The notes: a model not told the origin generated them from the sequence alone. A stretch of 64,000 bases of DNA from Clostridium beijerinckii (GCF_036699995.1 NZ_CP144906.1:4723001-4787000), one strand, 5' to 3'. Numbered from the stretch's first letter, positions 8,833 through 18,624 are shown. Made by a program: numbers and translations.

Positions 8833-9972
8833 TTATTTAGAAAGATCTGCTTCTTTTAAATATCCTGAATCAATTAGTACTTCTTTGTAATTTGTCTTAT
8901 CTACAGATACAGGTTGACATAAGTAAGATGGTACAACTTTTACTCCATTGTTGTAAGTCTTCTCATCATTAACTTCAGCTTTTTGACCTTTAATAGCTGC
9001 ATCGATTGTTTTAACAGCTTGAGCTGATAATTTTCTTGTATCTTTGAATATTGTTGATGTTTGCTCTCCTGCAATTATAGATTTAATTGAAGCTGTTTCT
9101 GCATCTTGACCTGTAATTACTGGCCATGGAAGATCTCCTGAACCATATCCAACACTTCTTAACGCTTCTACAACACCACGGCTTATACCATCATAAGGAG
9201 CTAATACAGCATCAACTTTTTTACCACCTGAGTAGTTAGCAGTTAATATATTTTCCATTCTTGATTGTGCTAAAGCTCCATCCCATCTCAATGTACAGAT
9301 TTCGTCAAATTTAGTTTGACCTGAAACTACAGTTAATTTCTTAGAATCTATATATGGTTGAAGCACTTCCATTGCACCTTCAAAGAACATATGAGCATTA
9401 TTATCATCTGGAGATCCAGCAAATAATTCTATGTTAAATGATTTTTGTGCATTTTTTAAATCTAATTTCTTTTCTATATATTGACCCATTTGGTTTCCTA
9501 CAAGTTTATTATCAAAAGAAATGTAATAGTCTACATTTGCAGTATTTTTAATTAAACGGTCATAAGCTATAACAGGAATTCCTGCATCTTTAGCTTTTTG
9601 ACAAACATCAGTTAAAGATTCACCATCGATATTTGCAATTACTAAACCACTAACACCTTTTGTAATTAAGTTTTCTGCTTGTGATACTTGAGTTTCTACA
9701 ACATCTTCAGCATATTGAAGATCTGTATTATAGCCAAGATCTTTTAACTGTTTTACCATATCATTTCCATCATTTATCCAACGTTCAGAAGATTTAGTTG
9801 GCATTAAGATACCTATTGTTTTTCCGCTTCCTGATCCCCCGTCAGTTTTTGTTTGTGACTCTGTTTTAGAATTATCTGCATCTGAGTTTGGAGCACTAGT
9901 TGTTACACTACATCCACCGATAGAACCTAGTAATGCCATTGATAATAACATAGCCATTAATTTTTTCTTCAT
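8833..9972 (-). CDS. chvE: Multiple-monosaccharide ABC transporter substrate-binding lipoprotein (ChvE type)
   Basis: Extracellular sugar-binding lipoprotein, 379 aa. The signal peptide has a lysine-rich start, a hydrophobic core and a GSIGGC lipobox, followed by a Ser/Thr/Asn linker. The mature part is a periplasmic-binding-protein fold resembling Chv[17 protein letters not shown], the D-N-N-A-H motif after AGSPD, and [15 protein letters not shown] are typical. The start is the ATG at 9970-9972 with AAGGGAG upstream; the longer frame starts at a TTG that overlaps this site. First of three transport genes and probably second in the operon after the small membrane protein at 10180. A cre-like site lies about 170 nt upstream. 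Confidence 0.93.
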   Translation of the reverse strand: MKKKLMAMLLSMALLGSIGGCSVTTSAPNSDADNSKTESQTKTDGGSGSGKTIGILMPTKSSERWINDGNDMVKQLKDLGYNTDLQYAEDVVETQVSQAENLITKGVSGLVIANIDGESLTDVCQKAKDAGIPVIAYDRLIKNTANVDYYISFDNKLVGNQMGQYIEKKLDLKNAQKSFNIELFAGSPDDNNAHMFFEGAMEVLQPYIDSKKLTVVSGQTKFDEICTLRWDGALAQSRMENILTANYSGGKKVDAVLAPYDGISRGVVEALRSVGYGSGDLPWPVITGQDAETASIKSIIAGEQTSTIFKDTRKLSAQAVKTIDAAIKGQKAEVNDEKTYNNGVKVVPSYLCQPVSVDKTNYKEVLIDSGYLKEADLSK

Positions 9973-10143
9973 AATATTTTCTCCCTTCAACTTCCCATAT
10001 AATAAATTATAAATTTATATTTTCTTTTAATCTGCTTAATCGTTATCATTTCTGATAAATTAAAGTGGACTAAAAGTTAATATTCTAAATTATTAAAAAC
10101 AATATAATTTTTTAATATGCTTATAAACAAAAATTCAACCTTA

Positions 10144-10158
10144 TCAATACGTTTTCAT
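10144..10158 (-). promoter_or_regulatory. CcpA cre-like site upstream of chvE
   Basis: ATGAAAACGTATTGA on the minus strand matches the general cre pattern WTGNAANCGNWNNCW with one mismatch. It is just past the stop of the 90-aa gene. It may mark a secondary promoter that still serves chvE despite the IS insertion upstream. Confidence 0.4.
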
Positions 10159-10179
10159 CAAATCTAGTCATATTCTTAT

Positions 10180-10452
10180 TTATTTTGACATATTGTAAGT
10201 TAACTCAAGAATAACTAATATAGCCATAGCATTAGCATATTTACTACTAATATTGAATTTATACTCTGGATTCTTTCTCTTATAAATCATTGGTATTCCT
10301 ACTCCAAGTAAAATGGCTAATCCAAATATAGCTAGTACACCAAAAGAAGAAGTAATTATTCCTGAATCAATAGAAATAAAATATAGTAATAAGCCAGGAG
10401 CTACTAGATAGTATAATAATTTGTTACATAAAGTAATGTGCTTTTCATTCAT
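10180..10452 (-). CDS. Small membrane protein of unknown function
   Basis: 90 aa with three predicted membrane segments (about residues 12-28, 32-53 and 70-86). A positively charged loop (YKRKNPEYKFN) sits between the second and third. No family recognised. A strong ribosome site (GGGGAGGAA) precedes the ATG at 10450-10452. It is co-directional with chvE, 207 nt upstream of it, so it was probably the first gene of the transport operon before the IS element landed 16-23 nt upstream of its start codon. Function unknown; it could be an accessory subunit. Confidence 0.65.
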   Translation of the reverse strand: MNEKHITLCNKLLYYLVAPGLLLYFISIDSGIITSSFGVLAIFGLAILLGVGIPMIYKRKNPEYKFNISSKYANAMAILVILELTYNMSK

Positions 10453-10467
10453 AAAATTCCTCCCCTA

Positions 10468-10475
10468 TCCTAGTA
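10468..10475. repeat. Left target-site duplication of the IS element
   Basis: TCCTAGTA, repeated exactly at 12280-12287 on the other side of the element. Eight base pairs is the usual target duplication of IS6-family elements. Confidence 0.85.
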
Positions 10476-10625
10476 GGTACTGTCAAAGTTTTTTATCTAA
10501 CTAAGGCAGCAACCCTTTAATTTTTCTTATTTTTTATATAAATAACTTGCCACCCCCAAAAAGTTAAGATATTTTATACTTGCAAAACAAAAACACTGAA
10601 CTAAAAAAGGAGGCAAGCTATTACC

Positions 10626-12059
10626 ATGATTAATAAGTTTCTTCTTGAAACTGTAATTTATCTTATTGAAATTATAAAGTATCTCATGACTTTGCTGGTT
10701 GGCAAAAACTTGCTTAAAAGCATTTCGGACGAACCTGTTAAGAAAGAATACCGAAAGCTTCAAGTAGATGATCAACCAATCTTTGATGTTCCCGAAAAAC
10801 TTAACTATAAGCTTCTAATAGCTGAATATGAGTTTAAGCACGGCAAAGAATTTGCTCCTGTGAAACCTCGCAAAAACAAAGCGTTAGCTCCTAAGGATGT
10901 TATCTGTCCTAAGTGTGGTGCTCCACATACCTATCTTTACGATAATAACGGAGGCCGAGGACAATATCTTTGCAAAGTCTGTGATACCACATTCAATCCT
11001 AAAAATTACTATCAGAAATCCATAGTGTTAAGATGTCCTCACTGCAGTAAAACACTTGAAAGAATCAAGGCGCGTAAGGATTTCTACGTTTATAAGTGTA
11101 AGAATGATAATTGCTCTTTTTACCAAAATAATCTTAAATCAATGACAAAATCTGAAAAACAAGATTTTAAGAAGAATCCTGGTAAGTTCAAAGTTAGATA
11201 CATATTTAGAGATTTCACTTTTGACTTTAAGCCACTTTCTAAAGAAAGTCCGGTAAAATCAAAGGTTTCTCTTCCAAACATTATGATTTCTTCTTACACC
11301 TTAGGACTCATTCTAACTTACTACGTTAACTACGGTTTATCTTCCAGAAAGACAGCTGCATTGCTTAAAGATATTCATGATATTAAAATATCTCATCAAG
11401 CAATTTTAAACTATGTTAATGCCGTTTCAATTGTAGTTAAGCCATTTATAGATAACTACGATTATAAACTTTCTGACTCTTTCTGCGGCGATGAAACCTA
11501 CATAAAAGTTAACGGTAAGTGGAACTATATTTTCTTCTTTTTTGATGCTGTTAAAAAGATTATTCTATCTTACAGAGTATCACCACATAGAGATACCGAA
11601 ACGGCTGTAAAAGCCATCGATGATGTTCTAAGTAAGTTAAAAGAAATACCTGAAGATCTTAATCTTATAACTGATGGTAACCCTATATATCTTCTTGCAC
11701 AGCACTTCTTTGCAAGCCATAGTATAAAATTCGATGTTACTCAAGTTATAGGCTTAACCAATAAAGATGAAGTTTCAAAAGAATATAGGCCATTGAAGCA
11801 AATTATTGAACGTCTTAACCGAACCTTTAAAGGCAATTATAGAGCTACTACTGGCTTCGGAAGTCCTAACGGGTCGGTTGCATTTGTAACTATGTTTGTG
11901 GCATACTTTAACTTTCTAAGACCACATTCTGCCCTTGAAGGCAAAACTCCTGTAATCCTTGAAGAGTTAGAGTCAATGTCCAACATGCCTACTAGATGGT
12001 GCAAATTTATTGAACTATCTCAAGACTTTGTTCTAAATAACTGTACAATAACTGCCTAA
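10626..12059 (+). CDS. DDE transposase of the IS6-like element, with zinc ribbons
   Basis: 477 aa. After a hydrophobic N-terminus come two Cys pairs typical of zinc ribbons: C94/C97 with C116/C119, and C137/C140 with C158/C163. A helix-turn-helix-like region near 240-265 (SSRKTAALLKDIHDIKISHQ) precedes the RNase-H-like catalytic core, with D289 (CGDETYIKVNGKW), D350 (LITDGNP) and E395 (IIERLNRTFKGN). The order and the DETY..KGKW motif are those of IS6-family transposases. AGGAGG lies 12 nt before the ATG. G/C and codon use are somewhat higher than in neighbouring genes, consistent with foreign origin. All catalytic residues are present, so it is probably active. Confidence 0.92.
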   Translation: MINKFLLETVIYLIEIIKYLMTLLVGKNLLKSISDEPVKKEYRKLQVDDQPIFDVPEKLNYKLLIAEYEFKHGKEFAPVKPRKNKALAPKDVICPKCGAPHTYLYDNNGGRGQYLCKVCDTTFNPKNYYQKSIVLRCPHCSKTLERIKARKDFYVYKCKNDNCSFYQNNLKSMTKSEKQDFKKNPGKFKVRYIFRDFTFDFKPLSKESPVKSKVSLPNIMISSYTLGLILTYYVNYGLSSRKTAALLKDIHDIKISHQAILNYVNAVSIVVKPFIDNYDYKLSDSFCGDETYIKVNGKWNYIFFFFDAVKKIILSYRVSPHRDTETAVKAIDDVLSKLKEIPEDLNLITDGNPIYLLAQHFFASHSIKFDVTQVIGLTNKDEVSKEYRPLKQIIERLNRTFKGNYRATTGFGSPNGSVAFVTMFVAYFNFLRPHSALEGKTPVILEELESMSNMPTRWCKFIELSQDFVLNNCTITA

Positions 12060-12085
12060 TGATCTAAAGCAGTTGGTGAAACGCA

Positions 12086-12211
12086 CCCTTGACACGCCCA
12101 CAAAGATAAATGGTAAAATATCTCAATAGGCGGGTCTATTAGTCATGTTCAAAATTATCATTCACCCGTCCTTAACTGCCTAAGACCATTTATCTTTAGG
12201 TGTGTCAAGGG
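12086..12211. repeat. Large hairpin inside the 3' end of the IS element
   Basis: Arms 12086-12114 and 12185-12211 are near-perfect reverse complements (CCCTTGACAC... against ...GTGTCAAGGG, with matching ATAAATGGT/ACCATTTAT inner parts). A second inner stem (GGCGGGT / ACCCGTCC) lies within the 70-nt loop. It follows the transposase stop by 27 nt, inside the element. It may act as a transcription barrier or a structured RNA of the element. Confidence 0.75.
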
Positions 12212-12279
12212 CAACTAGCAAACATAATTTAACATTAAATGGTAGTTGGATTGATTTTTCATATATTTTTTACACTACC

Positions 12280-12287
12280 TCCTAGTA
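12280..12287. repeat. Right target-site duplication of the IS element
   Basis: TCCTAGTA, identical to 10468-10475. Removing one copy plus the element restores a continuous leader from the promoter at 12581-12609 to the 90-aa gene. Confidence 0.85.
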
Positions 12288-12332
12288 AATATTATTGTTT
12301 AATGTGTAATTGATATTATTCATATAATTTGA

Positions 12333-12382
12333 ATATATATCATGGAAAATACATTTTCCTATATATGCTCTATGATATATAT
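12333..12382 (-). other. Nested hairpin in the displaced leader of the chvE operon
   Basis: Outer stem ATATATATCAT (12333-12343) with ATGATATATAT (12372-12382), and an inner stem GGAAAAT/ATTTTCC at 12344-12359. It lies between the AraR-type promoter and the IS element, in what would have been the 5' untranslated region of the transport operon. Confidence 0.4.
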
Positions 12383-12559
12383 CTTGTAAGTACAGCAATA
12401 TTCTTCTTTATTATCGTAATAAAAATTCACATTAACATCTATTTATATATGTATCCTGCTTGGACAAATTAAGAATAGCTTATCTTATCACTTCTATCTG
12501 ATACATGTACTCTAACTCTTAATGTGTTATAATTTTAGAAGATAGCACTTGTTAATATG

Positions 12560-12636
12560 TTGTACGTACTTCATGTATTTATTATATATCGTTTTCATCA
12601 CTATAGCAATAGTTTTTTTTATATTGTATGTACAAT
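12560..12636 (-). promoter_or_regulatory. Displaced AraR/CcpA-type promoter of the chvE operon
   Basis: On the minus strand: -35 TTGCTA (12604-12609), 17-nt spacer, -10 TATAAT (12581-12586). An AraR-like palindrome ATTGTATGTACAAT (12623-12636) lies upstream of the -35. A second one, TTGTACGTACTT (12560-12571, as read on the plus strand), lies at the start point. A cre-like sequence ATGAAAACGATATAT (12584-12598, one mismatch) overlaps the core. The promoter points left, away from araK, so its natural target is the chvE operon now cut off by the IS element. Confidence 0.7.
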
Positions 12637-12876
12637 TTTATTATATTTCTTTATCAATGTGCATACATCTACGATTTATTACAGTATAATGCCATATTTC
12701 AGCTTATTAGACTAAAAATTTGAGCACGCTAAAGTGTATACAATCTGCTTCTTAAGAGCTTCAATTCTATTTTCATGGTTTTTCCGAATTAAAATATTTA
12801 TGATTTAGGTGAGTTATAATATAAACATAAACTCTATATTATTTGTCCATACATTTATTATTTATAGAAAACAGAT

Positions 12877-12914
12877 AATAAGGTTGAATACCCTAAAAAG
12901 TATTCAACCTTATT
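12877..12914 (-). terminator. Terminator of araK
   Basis: Perfect 14-bp inverted repeat (12877-12890 and 12901-12914, AATAAGGTTGAATA) with a 10-nt loop immediately after the araK stop. Confidence 0.8.
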
Positions 12915-12925
12915 AATCAGACTTT

Positions 12926-14533
12926 CTATTTAAGGCTATCTATCGCTGTTCTTTCAATAGCAAGCCCACTAGTGTAACGTTTGATAAATTCATTAAATCC
13001 TTCAACATCCTTAGAATCTGGATCTATCTTTGTACCTATTTGTCCTGCAAACACTTTATTTGTAAGATAATCGTCTAATGTCTCATTTGCATCTTTATTT
13101 ATCATATAAGATGCAAGTACTGCAATTCCCCATGCTCCGCCTTCAGCAGCAGTTTCCATGACAGAAACTGGTGCATCTATAGCTGCCGCCATGATCTTTT
13201 GTCCTACACCTTTAGTCTTAAATAAACCTCCATGTCCTAACATTTCATCGACCTTAACACCTTCCTCTTTAAGAAGAAGGTCTAAGCCAGTTTTTAGTGC
13301 ACCTAATGATGTAAATAAATGTACACGCATAAAGTTAGCTAGATTGAATTTACTCTCTGCTGAACGTACAAATAGTGGGCGCCCTTCTTCAAAACCAGTT
13401 ATATGCTCACCTGAGAAATAATTATAAGCTAATAATCCGCCACAATCCGAATCCCCTTCAAGTGCCTTATTATATAAAGTTGCAAATAACTTATTCATGT
13501 CAACTTCTACACCGAATGCCTCTGCAAATTCTTTAAATAATCCAACCCAAGCATTAAGATCCGAAGTACAGTTATTACAATGAACCATAGCTACTAAATT
13601 ACCAGTAGGAGTTGTAACTAAGTCTATTTCTTCATATGCTTTTGATAATTCTTTTTCAAGTACGATCATTGCAAAAACAGATGTTCCTGCTGATACATTA
13701 CCTGTACGCTTTGCAATACTGTTAGTCGCAACCATTCCTGTTCCTGCGTCGCCTTCTGGAGGGCAGAATGGAATACCTGCCTTTAATTGTCCTGTAACAT
13801 CTAAAAGCTTTGCACCTTCTTCAGTAAGTACACCTGCATTTTCTCCAGCTAACAATACCTTTGGTAAAATATTTCCAAGTTTCCACGAAAAATTCTTAGG
13901 AGCTACTAACTCATCAAATTGATCGATCATACGTGCATTATAATTCTTTGTATCTATATCAATAGGGAACATTCCAGATGCCTCTCCAACACCTATAACT
14001 TTTTCACCTGTTAATTTCCAATGAATATATCCTTCTAAAGTTGTTTGGAAATCTATATCAACTACATGCTCTTCACCGTTTAATATTGCTTGGTAAAGAT
14101 GAGCAATACTCCATCTTTGAGGGATATGGTAGTTAAACAATTTTGTTAATTCTTCTGAAGCTTTTTCAGTAATAGTATTACGCCATGTACGGAATGGTAC
14201 TAAAAGCTCTCCCTCTTTATTGAAGACCATATATCCATGCATCATAGCACTGAATCCAATTGCGCCCATTGTTTGAATAGTAACTCCATATTTTTCTTTG
14301 ACATCCTCAGCCATCTTCTTATAACTATCTTGAACGCCAGTCCAGATATCATCTAAACCATAAGTCCAAATATTATTAACATATTTATTTTCCCAATCAT
14401 GGCTCCCTGAAGCTATTGGAGTATTATTTTCATCTATTAAAACTGCTTTAATTCTAGTTGAACCTAGTTCAATACCAAGCACGGTCTTACCATTAATAAT
14501 GGCATTTTTTATATTATTCATCTCTAATCCCAT
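12926..14533 (-). CDS. araK: L-ribulokinase of the clostridial AraK type (FGGY family)
   Basis: FGGY carbohydrate kinase that probably phosphorylates L-ribulose to L-ribulose-5-phosphate. 535 aa from the ATG at 14531-14533, which has GGAGG five bases upstream; the longer frame uses a GTG inside that site. N-terminal phosphate-binding motif [15 protein letters not shown], central FGGY signatures around EASGMFPID and [16 protein letters not shown]-terminal [15 protein letters not shown] and [10 protein letters not shown]. No classical AraB is present. In C. acetobutylicum a non-orthologous kinase, AraK, was shown to fill this step, and this protein sits between arabinose genes in the same way. 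A xylulokinase role is the alternative. Confidence 0.82.
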   Translation of the reverse strand: MGLEMNNIKNAIINGKTVLGIELGSTRIKAVLIDENNTPIASGSHDWENKYVNNIWTYGLDDIWTGVQDSYKKMAEDVKEKYGVTIQTMGAIGFSAMMHGYMVFNKEGELLVPFRTWRNTITEKASEELTKLFNYHIPQRWSIAHLYQAILNGEEHVVDIDFQTTLEGYIHWKLTGEKVIGVGEASGMFPIDIDTKNYNARMIDQFDELVAPKNFSWKLGNILPKVLLAGENAGVLTEEGAKLLDVTGQLKAGIPFCPPEGDAGTGMVATNSIAKRTGNVSAGTSVFAMIVLEKELSKAYEEIDLVTTPTGNLVAMVHCNNCTSDLNAWVGLFKEFAEAFGVEVDMNKLFATLYNKALEGDSDCGGLLAYNYFSGEHITGFEEGRPLFVRSAESKFNLANFMRVHLFTSLGALKTGLDLLLKEEGVKVDEMLGHGGLFKTKGVGQKIMAAAIDAPVSVMETAAEGGAWGIAVLASYMINKDANETLDDYLTNKVFAGQIGTKIDPDSKDVEGFNEFIKRYTSGLAIERTAIDSLK

Positions 14534-15130
14534 AAAAACCTCCACTACATGTAATTTTTTTAAATCGTTTACTTATTATGTGATAAATTTATATTCTTAA
14601 TATAGTTAAATTAAATAAATCTTAATTTCAAAATAATTTCTAATTTCTTCTGAATATTAATCCATTGTAATATTACTAGACCTAATACAAAATAATTCTT
14701 ATAATTACCTAATGTCCAGCCCTCATACCTATCAAACTTAATGTAAGATTGTAATGCAATAATGACTAGACATTAGATAAATGATTTTAATAAATTCTAA
14801 AACTGCTTCATTATCATATTAAATATACATTTATTAAAAATCTATAAATATATTTCTAACCAATGATTTATTATTGTAATTACATAATTTCACACTAATC
14901 TTTTCACACATCTTTATACATATCTTTTAATAATCTTAACTTTTATAATAATGAATAAATTGGTTTTAATATATTTATAGATTAATTAATTTACACACTT
15001 TTAATCCAAATCTTTTTATATCTATTTCGCTATATTTATTAATATTTTAAGGTTAAATCTATTTTTCTAAAGTTTTACTATAATCGCTAAATTTTCTCTA
15101 CTATAATCGTAGATTTAATTACTGTAACAT
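14534..15130. other. Intergenic region between araK and tkt
   Basis: No gene. It contains an imperfect 15-bp inverted repeat (TTACCTAATGTCCAG near 14705-14719 and CTAGACATTAGATAA near 14766-14780, 46-nt spacer), which could be a small mobile element. A 9-bp inverted repeat (15053-15061 and 15110-15118) just after tkt encloses two copies of CTATAATCG. A clear AraR palindrome was not seen here. Confidence 0.5.
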
Positions 15131-17122
15131 CTATTTCTTTGCTACATTAATAGCCTTTTCAACAACATTTTCTACAGTGAATCCAAATTTCTCGAATAGG
15201 ATTTCTGCTTTACCTGATGCTCCAAAAGTATCTAATGAAATAACATCTCCATCAAGACCTACATATTTATGCCATCCAAAGCTTGTTAATGCTTCTACTG
15301 CAACTCTAGCACGAACTTTATTTGGCATAACTGATTCTTTATAGGCTTCATCTTGAGCATTAAATAATTCAAATGATGGCATACTTATAACTCTTGCATC
15401 TATTCCTTTAGCTTCTAATTCAGCTGCTGCTTTGTAGATTAATTCTACTTCTGAACCTGATGCCATTAAAAGTACATCTGGAGTTTCTTTCTTAGAATCT
15501 TTTAAGATATATCCACCCTTTAATGCTCTCTTAGGACATCCATCATATAGTGGTAACTTTTGTCTTGTTAATACTAGTGATGTTGGAGTAGTTCCATTAG
15601 TTACAGCGTAGTACCATGCTGCTGCAGTTTCTTTTGAATCTGCTGGTCTAAATACTGTCATGTTTGGCATACTTCTAAGAGCTGCTAATTGTTCTATTGG
15701 TTCATGAGTTGGTCCATCTTCCCCTACTCCAATACTATCATGTGTTAATACATAAGCTACTGGAAGATTCATAAGAGCTGATAATCTCATAGCACCTTTC
15801 ATGTAATCACTGAATACAAAGAATGTTGCACAGAATACTTTAAGTCCACCATGAGCATACATTCCGTTAGCGATAGCTGCCATAGCATGTTCTCTAACTC
15901 CAAAGTGAAGGTTTGATCCACTTCTATCTTCTGCTGAGAAATCTCCTCTATCGTTCATATGAGTTTTGTTAGATGGAGCTAAATCTGCTGATCCTCCAAT
16001 AAAGTTTGGAATTAGTTTAGCCAATCTATTTATCATTATTCCTGAAGATTCTCTTGTAGCCATTTCTTTATCAAAGCTCCAAAGTTCTTCGTTGTTTAAT
16101 AAAGCTTCTTTATCAAGTTCGCCACTCATCCATTTAGTATATTCTGCTGCAAGTTCTGGATAAGCTTTTGCATATGCTTTGAATAACTCATTCCAAGCTT
16201 CTTCAGTCTTTTCACCTTTTGCTATGTGTTCATTCATATTTGTATACACTTCGTCTGGTACGTAGAATGCAGGTTCAGTCTTCCATCCTAAGTTTTCCTT
16301 CATAGCTTTTACATTATCTGCTCCTAAAGGTTCACCATGTGCTGAAGCTTTTCCTTGTTTTGCTGGACATCCAAAACCAATTTGATTTTTAACTATTATA
16401 ATAGATGGTTTTGTTGTTTCTACTTTAGCTGCTTCTATTGCTTTTTCTATTGCATCTATATCATTTCCATCTGCTACATTTAGTACTTGCCATCCATAAG
16501 CTTCATATCTTTTAGCTACATCTTCTCTAAATGCTATGTCTGTATTCCCTTCAATTGAAATATTATTTGAATCATATAATACAACTAATTTTCCAAGACC
16601 TAAAGTTCCAGCAAGAGATGACGCTTCTCCTGAGATACCTTCCATAAGGCATCCGTCTCCAACTATAGCATATGTATAGTGATCAACTACGCTATAATCT
16701 GGTTTATTGAATTTTTCTGTAAGATGTGCTTCTGCTATAGCAAAACCTACTGCATTACAAATACCTTGTCCAAGTGGTCCTGTTGTTATTTCAACACCTT
16801 TTGTATGGCCATACTCTGGATGTCCTGGTGTTAAACTTCCGAATTGTCTAAAGTTTTTAATATCTTCAACTGTAAGTCCGTATCCAAATAAATGTAGCAA
16901 CGAATATTCAAGCATTGAACCATGTCCTGCTGATAATACAAATCTATCTCTGTTATCCCATTCAGGGTTCTTTCCATTATGATTCATCTTTGCCCATAAT
17001 GTATAAGCCATTGTAGCCGATCCAAGCGGTAAACCTGGATGTCCTGATTTTGATTTTTCAATAGCATCTGCTGATAATACTCTTATTGCATTAATAGATA
17101 ATTTATCTAATTCTCTACTCAT
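15131..17122 (-). CDS. tkt: Transketolase
   Basis: Thiamine-diphosphate enzyme of the non-oxidative pentose phosphate pathway, 663 aa, full length. Motifs seen: [10 protein letters not shown] with the catalytic H near the N-terminus, TGPLGQG, the ThDP-binding [18 protein letters not shown]...NN segment, [14 protein letters not shown] and [17 protein letters not shown] prefer the ATG at 17120-17122, which has AGGA five bases upstream; an ATG four codons earlier lacks a site. It is on the same strand as tal, araD, araR and araK, so it completes the route from xylulose-5-phosphate to glycolysis. Confidence 0.96.
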   Translation of the reverse strand: MSRELDKLSINAIRVLSADAIEKSKSGHPGLPLGSATMAYTLWAKMNHNGKNPEWDNRDRFVLSAGHGSMLEYSLLHLFGYGLTVEDIKNFRQFGSLTPGHPEYGHTKGVEITTGPLGQGICNAVGFAIAEAHLTEKFNKPDYSVVDHYTYAIVGDGCLMEGISGEASSLAGTLGLGKLVVLYDSNNISIEGNTDIAFREDVAKRYEAYGWQVLNVADGNDIDAIEKAIEAAKVETTKPSIIIVKNQIGFGCPAKQGKASAHGEPLGADNVKAMKENLGWKTEPAFYVPDEVYTNMNEHIAKGEKTEEAWNELFKAYAKAYPELAAEYTKWMSGELDKEALLNNEELWSFDKEMATRESSGIMINRLAKLIPNFIGGSADLAPSNKTHMNDRGDFSAEDRSGSNLHFGVREHAMAAIANGMYAHGGLKVFCATFFVFSDYMKGAMRLSALMNLPVAYVLTHDSIGVGEDGPTHEPIEQLAALRSMPNMTVFRPADSKETAAAWYYAVTNGTTPTSLVLTRQKLPLYDGCPKRALKGGYILKDSKKETPDVLLMASGSEVELIYKAAAELEAKGIDARVISMPSFELFNAQDEAYKESVMPNKVRARVAVEALTSFGWHKYVGLDGDVISLDTFGASGKAEILFEKFGFTVENVVEKAINVAKK

Positions 17123-17542
17123 CTTTATCCTCATTTCATAGACATATTTTTTATAAGTTCTTAGTTGTGCTAATTAAGTCCCATGCTACGCTTCGAATTC
17201 ATTTCAAACCTGAAATGATCTTAGCTATCCTTAATTCACTTTTCAAAAGGTGCCTATTTTACTACACCTTTTTATATTGTTACCTTTTTTTCATTACTTT
17301 TTAAGTTCTTTTATATTTTCATTTATAAATTCTTATATTCTTATATTCTTATATTCTTATATTCTTAAGAATATATATTTTTATCTCTGTCATTTGGAAC
17401 ATGAATAAATCATAAATGGTAGTCATACTTTTGCGAAAGCATTATATCAAAATATTTATCCATAAACATTTACTCTTTCCTAATTTCAGAATCTAGCCAT
17501 TATATCTCTAAATTACTCTTCCATTTTCGAAATATATCTGCA
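17123..17542. other. Intergenic region between tkt and tal, upstream half
   Basis: No gene. It holds a CATTTCA/TGAAATG hairpin at 17200-17217, an AAGGTG/CACCTT inverted repeat near 17248-17270 and a tandem array of four perfect TTATATTC units (17333-17364) ending in a palindromic TTAAGAATATA. This is the leader side of tkt. Confidence 0.55.
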
Positions 17543-17735
17543 CTAGAAATAAGTAACATATTTTGTGGAGTGTTCATTAGAAATTGTGTTGGTAGTGCTT
17601 CTTGATTATAAGTTGTTCCAAATGTGCTTGTTCAGAGCTTGTCTTTGAAGCAAGCATTTTGGGTACAACTTATAATCTTAGAAGCACTCAACAAAATTTC
17701 TTAGCAACCGGAATCAAAATATGTTTCTTATTTCG
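17543..17735. repeat. Long imperfect palindrome, copy A of a dispersed family
   Basis: The left arm (from CTAGAAATAAGTAACATATTT at 17543) and the right arm (ending ATGTTTCTTATTTCG at 17734) are reverse complements over most of about 95 nt each, with mismatches. Both arms resemble the arms at 49232-49614: each contains TATAAGTTGT-CC-AAATG-GCTTG-like and AATATATTTTGTG-like blocks. It begins six bases beyond the tal stop, so it may double as the tal terminator. No ORF. Confidence 0.75.
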
Positions 17736-17740
17736 AAGGA

Positions 17741-18388
17741 CTATTTCCCAAATGCTGCTGCCCAATCTGCTTTGAATCTTTCTAATCCTTGATCTGTTAA
17801 TGGGTGTTTTAGCATTTGCATTACTAAACTATAAGGCACTGTTGATATATCTGCTCCTGCTTTTGCTGCTTCTATTACATGAATTGGGTTTCTTACGCTT
17901 GCTGCAATTATTTCTGTTTCTATTCCATGAACTGCAAATATTTCTGCTATATCTCTAACTAAATCCATACCTATCATTGAGATGTCATCTACTCTTCCAA
18001 GGAATGGGCTTACATATGTTGCTCCTGCATTTGCTGCAAGTAACGCTTGTGTTGCTGAGAATATTAATGTTACATTTGTTTTAATTCCTTCACTTGCTAA
18101 TACTTTAGTTGCCTTTAAGCCTTCAGCTGTCATTGGAATCTTTACTATCATATTCTTATGAATCGCTGCAATTTCTCTTCCTTCTTTTATCATTCCTTCA
18201 GCATCTTCACTTACAACTTCTCCACTTATTGGTCCATCAACTATTTCTGTTATTTCTTTAATAACTTCATTAAAGTCTCTTCCTTCTTTTGCTATTAGTG
18301 ATGGATTTGTTGTTACACCACATATTACTCCCATTTCATTTGCTTCTTTAATGTGTTCTACATTTGCTGTGTCTAAAAAAAATCTCAT
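17741..18388 (-). CDS. tal: Transaldolase, short TalC/MipB type
   Basis: 215 aa, the short transaldolase/fructose-6-phosphate aldolase-like family. Motifs seen: [36 protein letters not shown] at the N-terminus, [14 protein letters not shown] with the Schiff-base lysine near residue 83, and [12 protein letters not shown]. In pentose operons of Firmicutes this family works as transaldolase. Start ATG at 18386-18388. Downstream of araD and upstream of tkt, all on the minus strand. Confidence 0.93.
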   Translation of the reverse strand: MRFFLDTANVEHIKEANEMGVICGVTTNPSLIAKEGRDFNEVIKEITEIVDGPISGEVVSEDAEGMIKEGREIAAIHKNMIVKIPMTAEGLKATKVLASEGIKTNVTLIFSATQALLAANAGATYVSPFLGRVDDISMIGMDLVRDIAEIFAVHGIETEIIAASVRNPIHVIEAAKAGADISTVPYSLVMQMLKHPLTDQGLERFKADWAAAFGK

Positions 18389-18545
18389 TTCCCTAACATC
18401 TCCTCTTTATATATTTTGTTTGTTATTTAGCAACAAACTATTATTTGCATATTTACCTTCCATCCATTTAATATTCATGTTTCAAAATATTAAATTTAGA
18501 CATTTTCTTTTTCAACTATATACGTTACTTTTTAACTCATACTTA

Positions 18546-18596
18546 TTAAGGAGAATTTACAAGGGAGTTCCAATTTCTGATTAAAAATTCTCCTTA
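18546..18596 (-). terminator. Inverted repeat downstream of araD
   Basis: Perfect 13-bp arms (18546-18558 and 18584-18596, TTAAGGAGAATTT) with a 25-nt loop, 30 nt after the araD stop. The T-run is weak, so it may be a terminator or an mRNA-stabilising element between araD and tal. Confidence 0.6.
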
Positions 18597-18624
18597 AAAA
18601 TATGTTGGTTTATACTATGATATC

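Larger units (their letters stand above)
10476..12279 (+). mobile_element. Complete IS6-like insertion sequence, 1804 bp
   Basis: Ends GGTACTGTCAAAG (left) and GGTAGTGTAAAAA (right, reverse complement) are imperfect terminal inverted repeats of the GGyTCTGTTGCAAA type known from IS6/IS240 elements. They are bounded by an 8-bp target duplication TCCTAGTA. It contains one intact transposase gene and, between that gene and the right end, a large hairpin. The element is longer than typical IS6 elements (about 0.8 kb) because the transposase carries an N-terminal zinc-ribbon extension and the 3' flank is long. It inserted in the leader between an AraR-type promoter (12560-12636) and the chvE operon. 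Intact ends and an exact duplication suggest a recent insertion. Confidence 0.88.

Noticed and set aside
8833..9990. Longer TTG/GTG starts for chvE, araK, glxK, the TM1266-type gene and the stand-alone flavodiiron gene
   Set aside because: In each case the extension overlaps or lies upstream of a clear Shine-Dalgarno site that is correctly spaced to an internal ATG.
10527..10775. Minus-strand frame at the left end of the IS element
   Set aside because: Overlaps the transposase start and its ribosome site in antisense; no independent evidence.
12499..12511. ATACATGTAC as another AraR site, and a TACATGTA just upstream of araK
   Set aside because: These palindromes lack the GTAYGTAC core shared by the other operators; A/T-rich chance palindromes are expected at this rate.
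17333..17364. Four TTATATTC units as a possible CRISPR-like or regulatory array
   Set aside because: Perfect 8-bp tandem units without spacers: a simple sequence repeat, not a CRISPR. No CRISPR array or cas gene was seen anywhere in the window.
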